A stretch of DNA of 64,000 nucleotides, taken from DASRSS01 sp963799045 (GTDB lineage: Bacteria; Actinomycetota; Actinomycetes; Mycobacteriales; Jatrophihabitantaceae). Within the stretch, counting starts at the first letter, position 1. Every line of letters starts with the position of its first letter. Positions 1 through 13,980 of the stretch are shown in pieces. Position numbers and translations under genes: made by a program. The DNA lies in the NCBI GenBank assembly GCA_963799045.1, contig CAWCVN010000001.1:496001-560000 (forward strand), read 5' to 3'. The notes under the pieces are model-generated. The model made no database searches and was not told where the DNA came from. It was given only the letters and a program-made list of their open reading frames with translations.

Positions 1-1524
1 CGTGAGGTCGTCGGCGCGCAGGTCCGGCTCGGCGGCGCGCAGCGCGATCAGCTCGCGGTACAGGCGCGAGCATCGGCGCGTGGGCCGGTTTGGCTGGCTC
101 GTCCCAGTCGAGGACGGCCTGCTCGTAGGCGGCCGGGTCCTGCGGGTCGATCATCTCGCAGACGTCCCAGCCGTGGTCCCGCGAACTCCGCGATCCGCCC
201 CGCGCCGGTCTTGGCCGCGAGGTCCGGCTCGGGGTGCGAGGTGAAGAACGGCCAGCGCGTCGCGGCGGCCCACTCCTCACCCATCCAGAGCATCGGGGTG
301 AACGGCGAGGTGAGCAGCAGCACGTGCGCCGACGCGCAGCAGCGCCGGCGAAGTCAGTTCGGGCAGCCGGTCGCCGACTGCGCGGTTGCCGACCTGGTCG
401 TGGTTCTGCAGGCACACCACGAACCGGTGGCCAGGCAGTGTGCTCGCGGTCGACCGGCCTGCCGTGTGCTCGGCCGCGGAAACTGGAGTAGGTCCCGTCG
501 TGGAAGAACGCGCGGGTGAGCACCTTCGCGATGACCGGACATCGAGCCCGAAGTCGCAGTAGTAGCCCTGCCGCTCGCCGGTGAGCGCCGCGTGCAGCGC
601 GTGGTGCACGTCGTCGTCCCACTGGGCGTCGAGGCCGTAGCCACCACCGGCCCGCGGGGTGATCATGACCGGGTCGTTGAGGTCGGACTCGGCGATCAGC
701 GTCAGCGGCCGGCCCAGCTCCCCGGTCAACGCGCGGACCTCGTCGGCGAGTTGGGCGAGGACGTGCGTCGGTGAGGTCGTCCACGAGCGCGTGCACGGCG
801 TCGAGCCGCAGCCCGTCGACGTGGTAGTCGCGCAGCCACATCAGCGCGTTGTCGAGCACGAACCGGCGCACCTGCCGGCTCCTCGAGGTTGACCAGGTCG
901 CCCCAGGTGTTGCGCCCGGGCTTGAGGTACGACCCGAACTCGGGCAGGTAGTTCCCGGACGGCCCGAGGTGGTTGTAGACGACGTCGAGCAGCACCGCGA
1001 GCCCCCGCGCGTGGCAGGCGTCGACGAAGCGCTTGAGCGCGTCCGGGCCGCCGTAGGGGGCGTGCACCGCGTACCAGCCGACGCCGTCGTAGCCCCAGTT
1101 CCAGACCCCGTTGACGGCGTTCACCGGCAGCAGCTCGACGTGCGTGACGCCGAGGCCGACCAGGTGGTCGAGCCGCTCGATCGCCGAGTCGAGGGTGGCG
1201 CCCGGGGTGAACGTGCCGACGTGCAGCTCGTAGACCAGGCCGCCGGCGAGGTCGCGGCCGCGCCAGGCGCCGTCGCGCCACTCGTATGCCGACTGGTCGT
1301 AGACGCGGCTGAGCCCGTGCACGCCGTCGGGCTGCCAGCGCGAGCGCCGGGTCAGGGCGGGGGACGGTGCCCGCGTCGAGCAGGAAGCCGTACTCGGTGC
1401 CCGGGGCCAGCTCGCGACCCCGCCACCATCCGCTATCCCCGTCCGGCTCCATCGCCTCGGCCTCGCCGCCCGTGTACAGCCGAACCGTCGACGCGCGCGG
1501 CGCCCACACCCGAATCGCACTCAC
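1..1524 (-). CDS. treZ: Malto-oligosyltrehalose trehalohydrolase, frameshifted, 3' end outside window
   Basis: TreZ releases trehalose from maltooligosyl-trehalose, the last step of the TreY-TreZ route. Pieces spread over all three minus-strand frames reassemble one GH13 protein: an N-terminal beta-sandwich beginning at GTG 1524 (VSAIRVWAPRAS), then VYELHVGTFTP, a (beta/alpha)8 stretch with LLDVVYNHLGPSGNYLPEFG, the nucleophile region LRLDAVHAL, the acid/base segment LIAESDLNDP and QNHDQVGNRAVGDRL. The frame changes near 1348, 875, 766, 550, 538, 430 and again below 340, each explicable by one extra or missing base. With so many breaks and every motif preserved, consensus error is likelier than decay. 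It is last in the glgX-treY-treZ order. The C-terminus lies beyond base 1. Confidence 0.85.
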
Positions 1525-1607
1525 ACCGGCAACCCTGCCCGGCCGACGTGCCCCGTCAAACCCGGACCGACAGCCATCAGCCGGCGCGGCCCGGCGGCCG
1601 GCGCACC

Positions 1608-3924
1608 TCATCGCACCAGCAACGCGACCGGGTAGTCGGCGAGCAGGTCGGCGAGGGCGGTCTCGCCGTGGTGGCTGGTCCCGCTGATCGCGTCGGTCGC
1701 CTTCCCGCCCAGGTCGATCGTCGTCTCGCCCCAGCCACCGGAGCGCTCCAGCGCGACCGGCAGCCGGGTGGCGACCGTGATCACACCGCCGCGGTCGAAC
1801 GCGACCGCGTGGCGGCGGCCGGGCCGGCGGCGGTGAGCGGCGAGTAGGCGGCGAACAGGTCCGGCCAGTCGCGGCGCAGGCGCAGCGCGCGGGACACCAC
1901 CCACAGCTTGGCCGCACCGGAGGCGTCGATCGGCGGCGCGTGCACGTCCGCGTCGAGCGTGTCCAGCAGTGCCGAGTGCGCCGTCGAAGTCGACCGGCCG
2001 GCGGTTGTCCGGGTCGACCAGCGAGTCGTCCCACTGCTCGGTGCCCTGGTAGACGTCCGGGACCCCGGGCATGGTCAGCTGCACCAGCTTCTGGCCGAGC
2101 GAGTTCGTCCAGCCGTACGGGGTGATCGTCTCGACGAACCGCCGCAGCGGCTCGTGCACGGCGGGGTCGTCGTAGGCGCGGTCGACCGCGGCGTGGACCT
2201 CGGCCTCGAAGGCCGCGTCGGGGTCGCAGCCAGTGCGTCGAGGTCGCGGCCTCGCGCATCGCCTTCTCGGCGTAGGCGTGCATGCGCTCGCGCTCGATCG
2301 AATCCGGCGCCGGCGAAGGTCTGCCACAGCAGGTAGGCGAACGGCCGGTCGGCAGACGGCGCGGTGTCCATCAGCGTGCGCGCCAGTGCCGACCAGTGCT
2401 CGGGCAGCTCGGCCAGCACGGCCAGCCGGGCCCGCACGTCCTCGCCGCGCTTGGTGTCGTGGGTGGACAGCGTGGTCATCGACCTGCGGGGCGCGTCGCT
2501 GGCGCTGCCGCTGGGCCTCGTGGAAGTGGTCGGCGTCGTGGCCGAAGTGGGCCGGGTCGCCGCCGACCTCGTTCGCGGCGACGAAGCGCGTGTACCGGTA
2601 GTAGGCGGTGTCCTCGACGCCCTTGGCCATCACCGCGCCGGAGGTCTGCTGGAACCGGGTGCACAGCTCGTCGGCCGGGTCCGCCAGCCGGGCCGCCAGC
2701 GCGGCGATCGTGTCGGCGAGATCGGGACGCGCGGCGCTGGCGGCCTCGATCGCCGTCCCGAGGTGCTCGGCGCCGTGCCGGGAGGTAGGAGCGGTAGACC
2801 GGGAATGCCACCAGCAGCTCGGCCAGCGCCTCCTCGACCTGCGACAGGTGCGGCGCGAGCCGGGCCGAGCCGCGCCACCTCGGCGCGCAGGATCGTGGTG
2901 ACGGCCGTCCGCTTGCCTGCGGCGACGTGCTCGGCGAACGTGCGCTCGTCGCCGGTCAGCTCGCGGTAGGCGCTGTCGAGCGCAGCCTCGGCGGCCGGGT
3001 CGACGAACAGCCCGGAAACCTCGGCGAGCGCGTCGTAGCCGGTCGTGCCGTCCACCGGCCATTCGTCGGCGAGCAGCTCGCCGGGCTCGAGGATCTTCTC
3101 GACGGTCAGCCACGCGTCGGTCCCCGCCGACCCCACGCAGGTAGTCGAGGTAGTCGCCCGGGGCGGCCAGCCCGTCCGGGTGGTCGACCCGGATGCCGTC
3201 GATGCCGTCCGCCTGCAGCCAGCGGCGGATCTGCTCGTGCGTGGCATCGCGGACGTCCGGGTCCTCCACCCGCAGCCCGGCCAGGGCGGTGACCGCGAAG
3301 AACCGGCGGTAGTTCTGCTCGGTGTCCGCGCGGCGGAAGTTGACCAGCTCGTAGTGCTGCCGGGCGTGGACGTCCGCCGCCGTCTCGCCCGCCCTCGGCC
3401 CGGTGCCGGGGGCGATCGGGAAGCGGTGCTCGAAGTAGACCAGCTCTCCGGTGGCGCCCTCGGCCGCGTTGTCCGAGGGGCTCGATCCCGTCGACAACCA
3501 GCTGGTCAGGCGTGAAGTCGTCGCCGAGCACGGGCAGCAGCACCCGGCCGCGGCTCCAGTCGACGTCGAACCAGTGGGCGTACGGCGAGTCCGGTCCACC
3601 GCGCAGCAGCTCCCACCAGGCCGGGTTCTCCTCCGGGGTGGCGACCCCGGTGTGGTTGGGGACGATGTCGACGACGATGCCGAGGTTGCGGGCCCGCGCC
3701 GCCGCCAGCAGGCGGGTCCAGCCGTCGATGCCGCCGCGCGCCGCGTCGACACGGTCGAAGCCGACGACGTCGTAGCCGTGCTGAGATCCCTTCGCCGACG
3801 GCAGCAGCGGGGACAGGTAGACCGCGCCGACGCCGAGCGTGGCCAGGTAGTCGCACAGATCCGCCGCCGCGTACAGGTCGAACGACGGGCGGATCTGCAG
3901 CCGGTAGGTGGAGGACGGGAGCAC
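1608..3924 (-). CDS. treY: Malto-oligosyltrehalose synthase, frameshifted
   Basis: TreY turns the reducing-end alpha-1,4 bond of maltodextrins into the alpha,alpha-1,1 bond of maltooligosyl-trehalose. It starts at GTG 3924 (LPSSTYRLQIRP, the family N-terminus) and ends at TGA 1608, about 770 aa, the usual size. Diagnostic stretches in order are DIVPNHTGVATPEENPAWW, FDVDWSRGRVLLPVLGDDF, GIRVDHPDGL, the TreY hallmark VMAKGVEDTAYYRYTRF, LSTHDTKRGEDVRARL and PGVPDVYQGTE. They sit in three alternating frames with about nine single-base shifts (for example near 3476, 3128, 2868, 2786, 2490, 2290, 2225, 1985 and 1815). It begins 4 bp after the glgX stop, so the two are co-transcribed. Identity is certain; integrity cannot be judged from this consensus. 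Confidence 0.88.
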
Positions 3925-3928
3925 GGGA

Positions 3929-6032
<2,104 letters not shown>

Positions 6033-6036
6033 CCGA

Positions 6037-6663
6037 TCAGCCTGCCAGACGCGGGGTCGGCGCCTGGAAGGCGAGGTAGCCGGCCGAACCGGCGAGTGCG
6101 CACGCCAGCGCCGCGACCGACAGCCACAGGCACCACGGGGTGAGGCTCGGGTGGTCGACACGGACCGTCAGCGCGCTCGTGTAGCTGCTGACGCCGGCGA
6201 GGGTCAGCCCGCTCGGGTAGGCCGTCCAGCCGGTGCCCGCCACGACCGGGTGGGCGCCGACGTACAACGCGATGCCGGCGACCAGCCCGCCGAGCAGGCA
6301 CGGGCCGGCCACGGCGGCGGCGAGCGTCGCCCGGTGCCGGCCCACCAGTCGTCGGGCCTGCGCGAGCGCCACCAGGGCAGTGGCGGCAAGGACCGCGGCG
6401 CAGACCGCGAGGCCGATGCCGAACCGAGGGGCACCGGCAGACCCGCCCCAACCGTCCACGGGCAGGAGCCGGGGCGCGAGGTAGTCCGCGTGCCGCGTGG
6501 TGCCCAGGACGCCGAACAGGGCCTGGAACGGCGCGATCACCGCCAGGGCGGCGGCGGCCAGCCAGCCGGCGACGGCCACGGCCAGCGCACGGCGCCGGCC
6601 GGCCGGCCCACGGGCCGGTGCGGGCTCAGGGCCCGGGTCGAGGAACTCGATCTCGCCGCTCAC
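6037..6663 (-). CDS. Putative multi-pass membrane protein, unknown function
   Basis: A 208-aa protein I do not recognise. After a Pro/Ala/Arg-rich cytoplasmic N-terminus (residues 1-27) it shows four hydrophobic segments, roughly residues 28-50, 85-105, 115-138 and 178-200. Between segments one and two is a longer polar loop (TTRHADYLAPRLLPVDGW), and between three and four a loop with GWTAYPSGLTLAG. No conserved catalytic motif is visible. It ends 4 bp before the glgX start, so it could be the first gene of that transcript, but nothing in the protein suggests a sugar function. Composition matches the neighbouring genes. Confidence 0.7.
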   Translation of the reverse strand: MSGEIEFLDPGPEPAPARGPAGRRRALAVAVAGWLAAAALAVIAPFQALFGVLGTTRHADYLAPRLLPVDGWGGSAGAPRFGIGLAVCAAVLAATALVALAQARRLVGRHRATLAAAVAGPCLLGGLVAGIALYVGAHPVVAGTGWTAYPSGLTLAGVSSYTSALTVRVDHPSLTPWCLWLSVAALACALAGSAGYLAFQAPTPRLAG

Positions 6664-6702
6664 CGGTTGGTTGTACCAAACCGGCGGGCGCGGCGGTGCG
6701 GC

Positions 6703-7215
6703 TCAGGAGGTGGACGACGGCGACGGGGCCGGGGAACTCGGCGCGCCGAAGCCCGGCGCGTGGCGGCCCTGGCCACCCGGGCCGCGCTGGTTGCCCTTGC
6801 CGTAGGGCGCGAAGACACGGCCGGGATAGCCCTCTCCGGGGCCTATGCGCTCGATGCGCGCCGGGCCGTAGTGCGGGCCGTCGCGCGGGCCGCTGTCGGC
6901 GACCGCGAGGCCGATGCCGATACCGCCGCCGAGGAAGGCGAGGGCCACGAGCGTGCCCGCGCCGGCGAGGTGGAGCCGGCGGGACGGGTTCACCCACGGC
7001 TCCCGGGGCGGCCGTGGGACCGGCGCGAACGGGTAGCCCGGTGCAGGCGCCGCGTACCCGCCCTGGGGGACGCGGTAGCCGGGCGGTGGCGGCGCGGGAT
7101 GGGCCGGGTCCGCCGGCGCAGGGGCGTCCGGTGCCGGCGGACCCGGCGGAGGTCCCGGCGAGTCCGCGTGCTGGGTGGCGTCCTCGCTCGGGGGCTGGGA
7201 AGGGGGCTGTGTCAT
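6703..7215 (-). CDS. Proline-rich single-pass membrane protein
   Basis: A 170-aa protein. ATG 7215 is preceded by AGGAGAC at a good distance, so it is preferred over an in-frame upstream ATG at 7287. Residues 1-75 are a Pro/Ala-rich cytoplasmic tail (PPPGPPAPDAPAPADPAHP type), followed by RRLHLAG and one transmembrane helix at about 83-105 (GTLVALAFLGGGIGIGLAVA). The outer part is Gly/Pro/Arg-rich (GKGNQRGPGGQGRH) and ends in a Ser/Pro tail. Such low-complexity proteins are common in actinomycetes and carry no assignable function. It diverges from uvrB. Confidence 0.65.
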   Translation of the reverse strand: MTQPPSQPPSEDATQHADSPGPPPGPPAPDAPAPADPAHPAPPPPGYRVPQGGYAAPAPGYPFAPVPRPPREPWVNPSRRLHLAGAGTLVALAFLGGGIGIGLAVADSGPRDGPHYGPARIERIGPGEGYPGRVFAPYGKGNQRGPGGQGRHAPGFGAPSSPAPSPSSTS

Positions 7216-7349
7216 CGCGTCTCCTGTCCGCCGTGCCTGCGACGTTAGGGACAGCAGATCTGAGCCGGCTGTCAACGACTGCAGCATCGGCTGAGTGTCC
7301 GGTGCCGGGGCCGGGCGGGCATGCGCGCCGGGTTGTCGGGGTGGGCTCG

Positions 7350-7355
7350 TACCGT
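7350..7355 (+). promoter_or_regulatory. -10 hexamer for leaderless uvrB leader transcript
   Basis: TACCGT fits the actinobacterial TANNNT -10. Seven bases separate it from ATG 7363, the spacing expected when transcription starts at the start codon. No convincing -35 was seen. Confidence 0.4.
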
Positions 7356-7362
7356 TGTGTCC

Positions 7363-7394
7363 ATGCAGTACAGCGACAGCCCGGGGAGCATGCG

Positions 7395-7398
<4 letters not shown>
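7363..7398 (+). CDS. 11-codon leader ORF overlapping the uvrB start
   Basis: ATG 7363 encodes MQYSDSPGSMR and stops at TGA 7396-7398, overlapping the uvrB GTG (7395-7397) as GTGA. The ATG lies seven bases after a TANNNT hexamer, so it could be the first codon of a leaderless mRNA. The arrangement would hand terminating ribosomes straight to uvrB. The 11 residues show no similarity I recognise, so the role, if any, would be translational coupling. It could be chance; conservation in relatives is the test. Confidence 0.35.
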
Positions 7399-9538
<2,140 letters not shown>

Positions 9539-9542
<4 letters not shown>

Positions 9543-10444
9543 CGGCGACCGGCCCGGTCGGCGAGCCCGGGTCGCGCAGGGTCGATCCCGCCCTCGACTG
9601 GGACCCGCTCTACCTGCCGCGGGTGCGCATGCCCGGGACCGGCGCAGCCCAGCGCTTCGCGGACCTCGATGCCGAAGTCACCGTCACCGACACCGCTCCG
9701 GACACCGTTGAGGCGCAGTGGATGCCGGATCGGGCGATCGAGCTGGTCATCGACGACCGGCACGGCCCGGAGGCGCTGGCGCGGGCACTGCCGGTCTTCC
9801 GCGCCTACGCCGCGGCGCTGGCCGATCGCGGGGCGACCGCCATGATCACCCTGCCCAGCCGGGACGTCGACCGGTGCCGAGTCGCGCGCGAGAACGGGTT
9901 CACCGCACGCTCGGTGCTGGCCGTCTGCCCGCTTCCGCGCCCCGCTGTGGTGCCGAACCCGCTGCCGACCGGGGTCACGGTGCGCCGGGCGGAGCCGCGC
10001 GACGGCGAGGACATCGCGGCGCTGCGCTGGTCCGAGGCGGAGTACGAGGCCCGCCTTGGGGAGCTGAGATTCTCGCCGGCGATCGCAGCGGCGATGGCCG
10101 CGCAGGTGCCGGAGCTGATCGCGGGCCCGGGCCGGGTGGTCGTCGCCGACCGCGGCGGGCGCGCAGTCTCCGTAGTGATCGCCGGCTCGCCGGCGGCGTC
10201 CGCGTGGGCGGCCACGCGGCTTCGGGTGGAGACGGTCAGCTACGTCGCGCTCGCCTCGACCGCGGCCGACCAGCGGGGTATCGGTCTCGGCGGCGCGCTG
10301 GTGCGCGACCTGCACCGGCACCAGGCCGCCGAGGGGGTGCAGGCGAGCGTGTTGCACTACTCGGTCCACAACCCGCTCTCGGTTCCGTTCTGGTCGCAGC
10401 AGGGCTACCGTCCCGTGCTGACCACCCTCACCCGCCCGCTGTGA
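9539..10444 (+). CDS. GNAT-family N-acetyltransferase
   Basis: A 301-aa protein that starts in a GTGA overlap with the uvrB stop, so it is translationally coupled to it. The C-terminal half (residues about 145-300) carries GNAT features: a V-rich beta-4, then the acetyl-CoA pyrophosphate-binding segment DQRGIGLGGALVRDLHRHQA, then YSVHNPLSVPFWSQQGYRPV. The N-terminal half (about 60-135, with ARALPVFRAYAAALADRGA and a following FTARSVLAV) looks like a second, degenerate GNAT fold, as in tandem-GNAT proteins. The substrate is unknown, and coupling to uvrB does not prove a repair role. Confidence 0.85.
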
Positions 10445-10447
10445 CGT

Positions 10448-11424
10448 TCAGCTCGCGCCACCCGGCCCATCGTGGCTGGTCGGCACCTGCAGAAAGTCTG
10501 CGAGATCGTCGATCTCGCGCTCGAGGTCGCGCCCCGCACGCCGGGGCAACGGCTCGAAAAGCTCGACCCTCACCCGCGCGGACCCGGCGGTGCGCGACAG
10601 CTGCCAACGGCCGACGACGCGGCCGTCGAGCAGGACGGCCGGGCGGATGAGCCCGCCGACGTACACCTCCGCCCGGCGGCTCTCGGAGACGAGGGCGGCC
10701 CGGTGCTTGTAGCCGGTCAGGTAGTTGTCGAAGGCCGCGAGCAGGCGCAGCCCACGGCGGGGCTGCACGTGACCGAGCCGGAACCCGGGACGCCCGTGCA
10801 CGTCGACCTCGTCGAGTTCGTCGCGCACGAGTGCGATCGCCGTCCCGGACGGCAGCCCCGACCAGGTCGTGAAGTCCGAGGGTGTCGCGGGGGAGAACGC
10901 GGCGAAGTAGCGGCGGGCGAGTTCGGCGAGCGCGTCGTCGCCGCGCGGGCCTTCGGGGGCGCCGGGCAGCCAGTCGTCGAGCAGCGCGAACGTGGCGTCC
11001 TTGTCGCGGTCCGTGCCGCGGCAGGTCAGGCCGATCGTGCTCAGGTACACCAGCACGTGGGTCGCCGCCTGCGGATCGTCACCCAGCGCGATCCCGCGCT
11101 CCCGCAACGCGTCGGCCAGTTCGTGCCGGGTCAGGGCGCGACCGGCCAGGATTTCCGGTGCCGCGCCCGCGGCGCGCTGCAGCACGTCGGGGGTCAGCCC
11201 GAGCTGCGGCCACCGCACGGTCTCGAAGCGGCGGCGGATCATCGGTCCGAGCAGCGCCGTCATCCAGCGCACGTCCTCGGCCGGCACAAGGTGGATGGTG
11301 TTACGCATCAACCAGGTGCGCACGACGTCGCGCCGCTCGATAGCGGCGAGCACGTCGGCGTCGGTCGGTCGGCGAAGCCGTGTCGGGCGACCCGCTCGCC
11401 CAGGATCGGATCGAAGCTCGGCAT
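10448..11424 (-). CDS. Winged-helix DNA-binding protein (HTH_42/AlkZ-like), one frameshift
   Basis: The protein belongs to the winged-helix family related to the DNA glycosylases AlkZ and YcaQ, which unhook interstrand crosslinks or alkylated bases. Family features are the early RTWLMRNTIHLVPAEDVRWM, ALTRHELADAL, the central SGLPSGTAIALV and GLRLLAAFDNYLTGYKHRAA, then the C-terminal VYVGGLIRPAVLLDGRVVGRW-like stretch (residues about 230-260). The family N-terminus (MPSFDPILGERVARHGFADR) begins at ATG 11424 in another frame, so a small indel near 11372 is inferred; otherwise a shorter protein would begin near 11353. It converges on the GNAT gene with a 3-bp gap. Glycosylase activity is not shown. 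Confidence 0.8.
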
Positions 11425-11477
11425 GCGGGCGAGTCTGCCGGGAAGCACCGACGACGGGTGGATGCGAGGATCACAGG

Positions 11478-12194
11478 GTGAGTGCACCGGCCCGACCGCG
11501 ACATCGCCACACTGGCAGACGCCTGCTGATCGGCCTGGTGCTCCTGATCGGGCTGCTCGTGGCGGCCGACCGGATCGCCGTCGTCGTTGCCGAGGGCGCG
11601 GTCGCCCGGACCGTGCAGCAGTCGCAGCACCTGCAGCACCGGCCGGGCGTGAGCATCGGCGGCTTCCCGTTCCTCACCCAACTCGCGGCGGGGAAGTTCG
11701 ACGACATCCGGCTCTCCGACCACGACGTCACGCTCGACGGCCGAAACGGGAGCTTGCACGTCAGCTCGGTGGTCGTCACGCTGCGCAGCGTCACGGTCTC
11801 GCGCGACTTCACCAGCGCCACGGCCGCGCGGACGACAGCCACCGCCGGCATCGATTACGCGGATCTATCCGCCGCCCTCGGCGTGCACGTCACGTACGCG
11901 GACGCGGGCAGGGTGCGCGCGAGCGCGTCCACGACCGTTGCCGGCGTCAAGGTCACGGGCACCGTCACCGCGCGGCCGGTGGTGCGCAACGGCGCGCTGG
12001 CGTTCGTGTCGCCTCAGGTCGACGTCAACGGCGTCGACGTACCCCCCGCCGCGGCGGAGGCACTCGCCGGGGTCTTCGGCGACCCGATCCCGCTGTCCGG
12101 CCTGCCCTACGGGCTCACGGTGCGCTCGCTGCGCGCGACTGCATCGGGAATCGTGCTGTCAGTCTCCGCGCGCAACCTGACCTTTCACCGCTGA
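11478..12194 (+). CDS. LmeA-like phospholipid-binding protein (DUF2993)
   Basis: A 238-aa DUF2993 protein. Residues about 15-38 form one signal/anchor helix (LLIGLVLLIGLLVAADRIAV), followed by an extracytoplasmic beta-rich domain. Family hallmarks are GVSIGGFPFLTQLAAGKFDD near residue 58, repeated beta strands, the DVNGVDVPPAA segment and the C-terminal LPYGLTVRSLRATASGI. Mycobacterial LmeA binds phospholipid and helps lipomannan elongation in the envelope; whether this homologue does the same is inference. The GTG at 11478 follows AGGATCACAGG. Its 3' end overlaps the convergent PfkB kinase gene by 36 bp. Confidence 0.82.
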   Translation: MSAPARPRHRHTGRRLLIGLVLLIGLLVAADRIAVVVAEGAVARTVQQSQHLQHRPGVSIGGFPFLTQLAAGKFDDIRLSDHDVTLDGRNGSLHVSSVVVTLRSVTVSRDFTSATAARTTATAGIDYADLSAALGVHVTYADAGRVRASASTTVAGVKVTGTVTARPVVRNGALAFVSPQVDVNGVDVPPAAAEALAGVFGDPIPLSGLPYGLTVRSLRATASGIVLSVSARNLTFHR

Positions 12195-13073
12195 GCCGGC
12201 GGGTCGCGCACCGACGGTGCGGCACGCGACCGCGGCCAGGTCCTGCCCGTCACCAACCGCCTCGGGCCAGCCGGCGCCGCGGGTCAGTGCCGCCAGCACG
12301 CCCGCGGCGAAGGCGTCGCCGGCGCCGGTCGAGTCCACGATCTCCATCGCGGGCGCGGCCACGCGCTCGGTGCGGGTGCCGTCGCTGTGGATCGCTCCGT
12401 CGGCACCGCAGGTGACCAGTGCGGTGCCGACCTGCCGGGCGAGCGTCTGCGCCGCGGCCGCCGGCTCGGACCGACCGGTCAGCACCGCCGCCTCGTCTCG
12501 GTTGGCGAACAGCAGCGTGCCGCTGCCTACCCAGTCGAGGAAGGTTCGGGCGCCGGCGGCGCGCAGCGGCCCCGCCGACGCTGCGCCGACGGACACCGTC
12601 ATGCCGGTGCTGCGGGCAGCGGCGAGCGCGTGCAGCGCGGCCGGGCGGGCCCCGCCGAACAGGGCGTAGCCGGAGACGTGCAGGTGTTCGCCGGCCCGGA
12701 ACGCGGCGGTGGGCACGTCGGCGGCGCCCAGCGCGGCGTTGGCGCCGGTGTCGGGCACCATCGTCCGCTCCCCGGCGCCGTCGACGAGCACGATGCACGT
12801 CCCGGTCGGCAGTTCGGGGTCGACGCTCAAGGCGAGGTCGAGACCGAGCTCGGCCAAGGCGTCGCGCTGCGCGCGGCCGTGGGCATCGGCGCCGATCCGG
12901 CCGATGAACGTCGCTGTGGCCCCGACCGCCGCCAACCAGGCAGCGGTGTTGGCGGCCGAGCCACCGCCCAGGACGGTGATCGGCGCCGGGGTGTCGGTGC
13001 CGATCGCGAGCGGGCCGGGCAGCCGCGCCAGCACGTCGACCATCAGGTCGCCCAGGCAATAGATCCGGCTCAT
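12159..13073 (-). CDS. PfkB-family carbohydrate kinase, likely pseudouridine kinase
   Basis: A 304-aa ribokinase-fold kinase with the N-terminal GGGSAANTAAWLAAVG sugar-binding motif and the C-terminal ATP/catalytic motif STGAGDAFAAGVLAAL. ATG 13073 overlaps the psuG stop as ATGA, which decides this start over an upstream GTG at 13085. PsuG usually works with a PfkB kinase that phosphorylates pseudouridine before the C-glycosidic bond is cleaved, so PsuK activity is the best guess. It is the last gene of the transporter-psuG-kinase transcript behind a TPP riboswitch, so a thiamine-salvage substrate is possible. Its end overlaps the convergent LmeA-like gene. Confidence 0.82.
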   Translation of the reverse strand: MSRIYCLGDLMVDVLARLPGPLAIGTDTPAPITVLGGGSAANTAAWLAAVGATATFIGRIGADAHGRAQRDALAELGLDLALSVDPELPTGTCIVLVDGAGERTMVPDTGANAALGAADVPTAAFRAGEHLHVSGYALFGGARPAALHALAAARSTGMTVSVGAASAGPLRAAGARTFLDWVGSGTLLFANRDEAAVLTGRSEPAAAAQTLARQVGTALVTCGADGAIHSDGTRTERVAAPAMEIVDSTGAGDAFAAGVLAALTRGAGWPEAVGDGQDLAAVACRTVGARPAGSAVKGQVARGD

Positions 13074-13972
13074 GGCCGCAGGCACGCGGTGGCGACCTCG
13101 GCGGCGAGCCGGGCGTTGCTGCGCACCAGGGCAACGTTCGCGGTGAGCGAGGCGCCACGCGTCTCGCGATGGAACCAGTCCAGCAGGAACGGGGTGACGT
13201 CCTTGCCGGAGACGCCCGCGGCCGCGGCGGCGGCGAGGCCGCCGGCCAGCACTCGATCGTGCAGCGCCCGGTCCAGCTCGTGCTCCGGGCCAATCGGGTT
13301 CGCCAGCACCAGCCCGTACCGGTCGGTGCCCAGCTCGGCGCGGGCGCGCAGCACGGCGGCTACCTCGGCCGGGGAGTCGACCCGCCAGTCCAGCGGATGC
13401 CCGGAATCGGCCAGGTAGAAGCCCGGGAAGCGGTCGGTGCGGTAGCCGAGGATGCCGACGTTGAGCGTCTCCAGCCGCTCGAGCGTCGCCGGCACGTCGA
13501 GGATCGACTTGACGCCGGCGCAGACGACGAGCACGGGCGTGCGCGAGAGCGTGGTGAGGTCGGCCGACACGTCCCAGGTCTCGGCCGCGCCGCGGTGGAC
13601 GCCGCCGAGTCCGCCGGTCGCGAAGACCGCGATGCCCGCCCGCGCGGCCAGGTGCGCGGTCGAGGCGACGGTGGTCGCACCCACCCCGCCCCGCGCGGCA
13701 ACCGCGGCCAGCTCCCGGACACTCACCTTCACGACGTCGCGGTCGCTCGCGACGCGTTCGAGTGCGGCGTCATCGAGGCCGACCCGGGCCCGCCCGTCCA
13801 CGACGGCGATCGTCGCCGGGACCGCCCCGCCGTCACGCACCGACTGCTCGATCTCTCGCGCGATGCGCAGGTTGTCCGGCCGGGGCAGGCCGTGGCTGAT
13901 GATCGTGCTCTCGAGCGCCACCACGGGGCGTCCGTCGGCCAGAGCGGCTTCGACCTCGGGATGAATCTGCAC
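13070..13972 (-). CDS. psuG: Pseudouridine-5'-phosphate glycosidase
   Basis: PsuG cleaves the C-C glycosidic bond of pseudouridine 5'-phosphate to uracil and ribose 5-phosphate. The 300-aa protein has the family signatures VVALESTIISHGLPRPDN near the N-terminus, VKVSVRELAAVAARGGVGAT, FATGGLGGVHRGAAETWDVS, VCAGVKSILDVPATLERLET with the catalytic lysine, and GVSGKDVTPFLLDWF. GTG 13972 is preceded by AGGAGT. It sits 8 bp after the NCS1 transporter and overlaps the PfkB kinase by 4 bp, so all three share the TPP-riboswitch leader. That regulation is unexpected for pseudouridine breakdown. Confidence 0.9.
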   Translation of the reverse strand: MQIHPEVEAALADGRPVVALESTIISHGLPRPDNLRIAREIEQSVRDGGAVPATIAVVDGRARVGLDDAALERVASDRDVVKVSVRELAAVAARGGVGATTVASTAHLAARAGIAVFATGGLGGVHRGAAETWDVSADLTTLSRTPVLVVCAGVKSILDVPATLERLETLNVGILGYRTDRFPGFYLADSGHPLDWRVDSPAEVAAVLRARAELGTDRYGLVLANPIGPEHELDRALHDRVLAGGLAAAAAAGVSGKDVTPFLLDWFHRETRGASLTANVALVRSNARLAAEVATACLRP

Positions 13973-13980
13973 GCGAACTC

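Noticed and set aside
10472..12415. A 647-codon plus-strand frame opposite the winged-helix gene
   Set aside because: Low-complexity Arg/Ala product opposite a recognisable gene; its tail overlaps the LmeA-like gene in a wrong phase.
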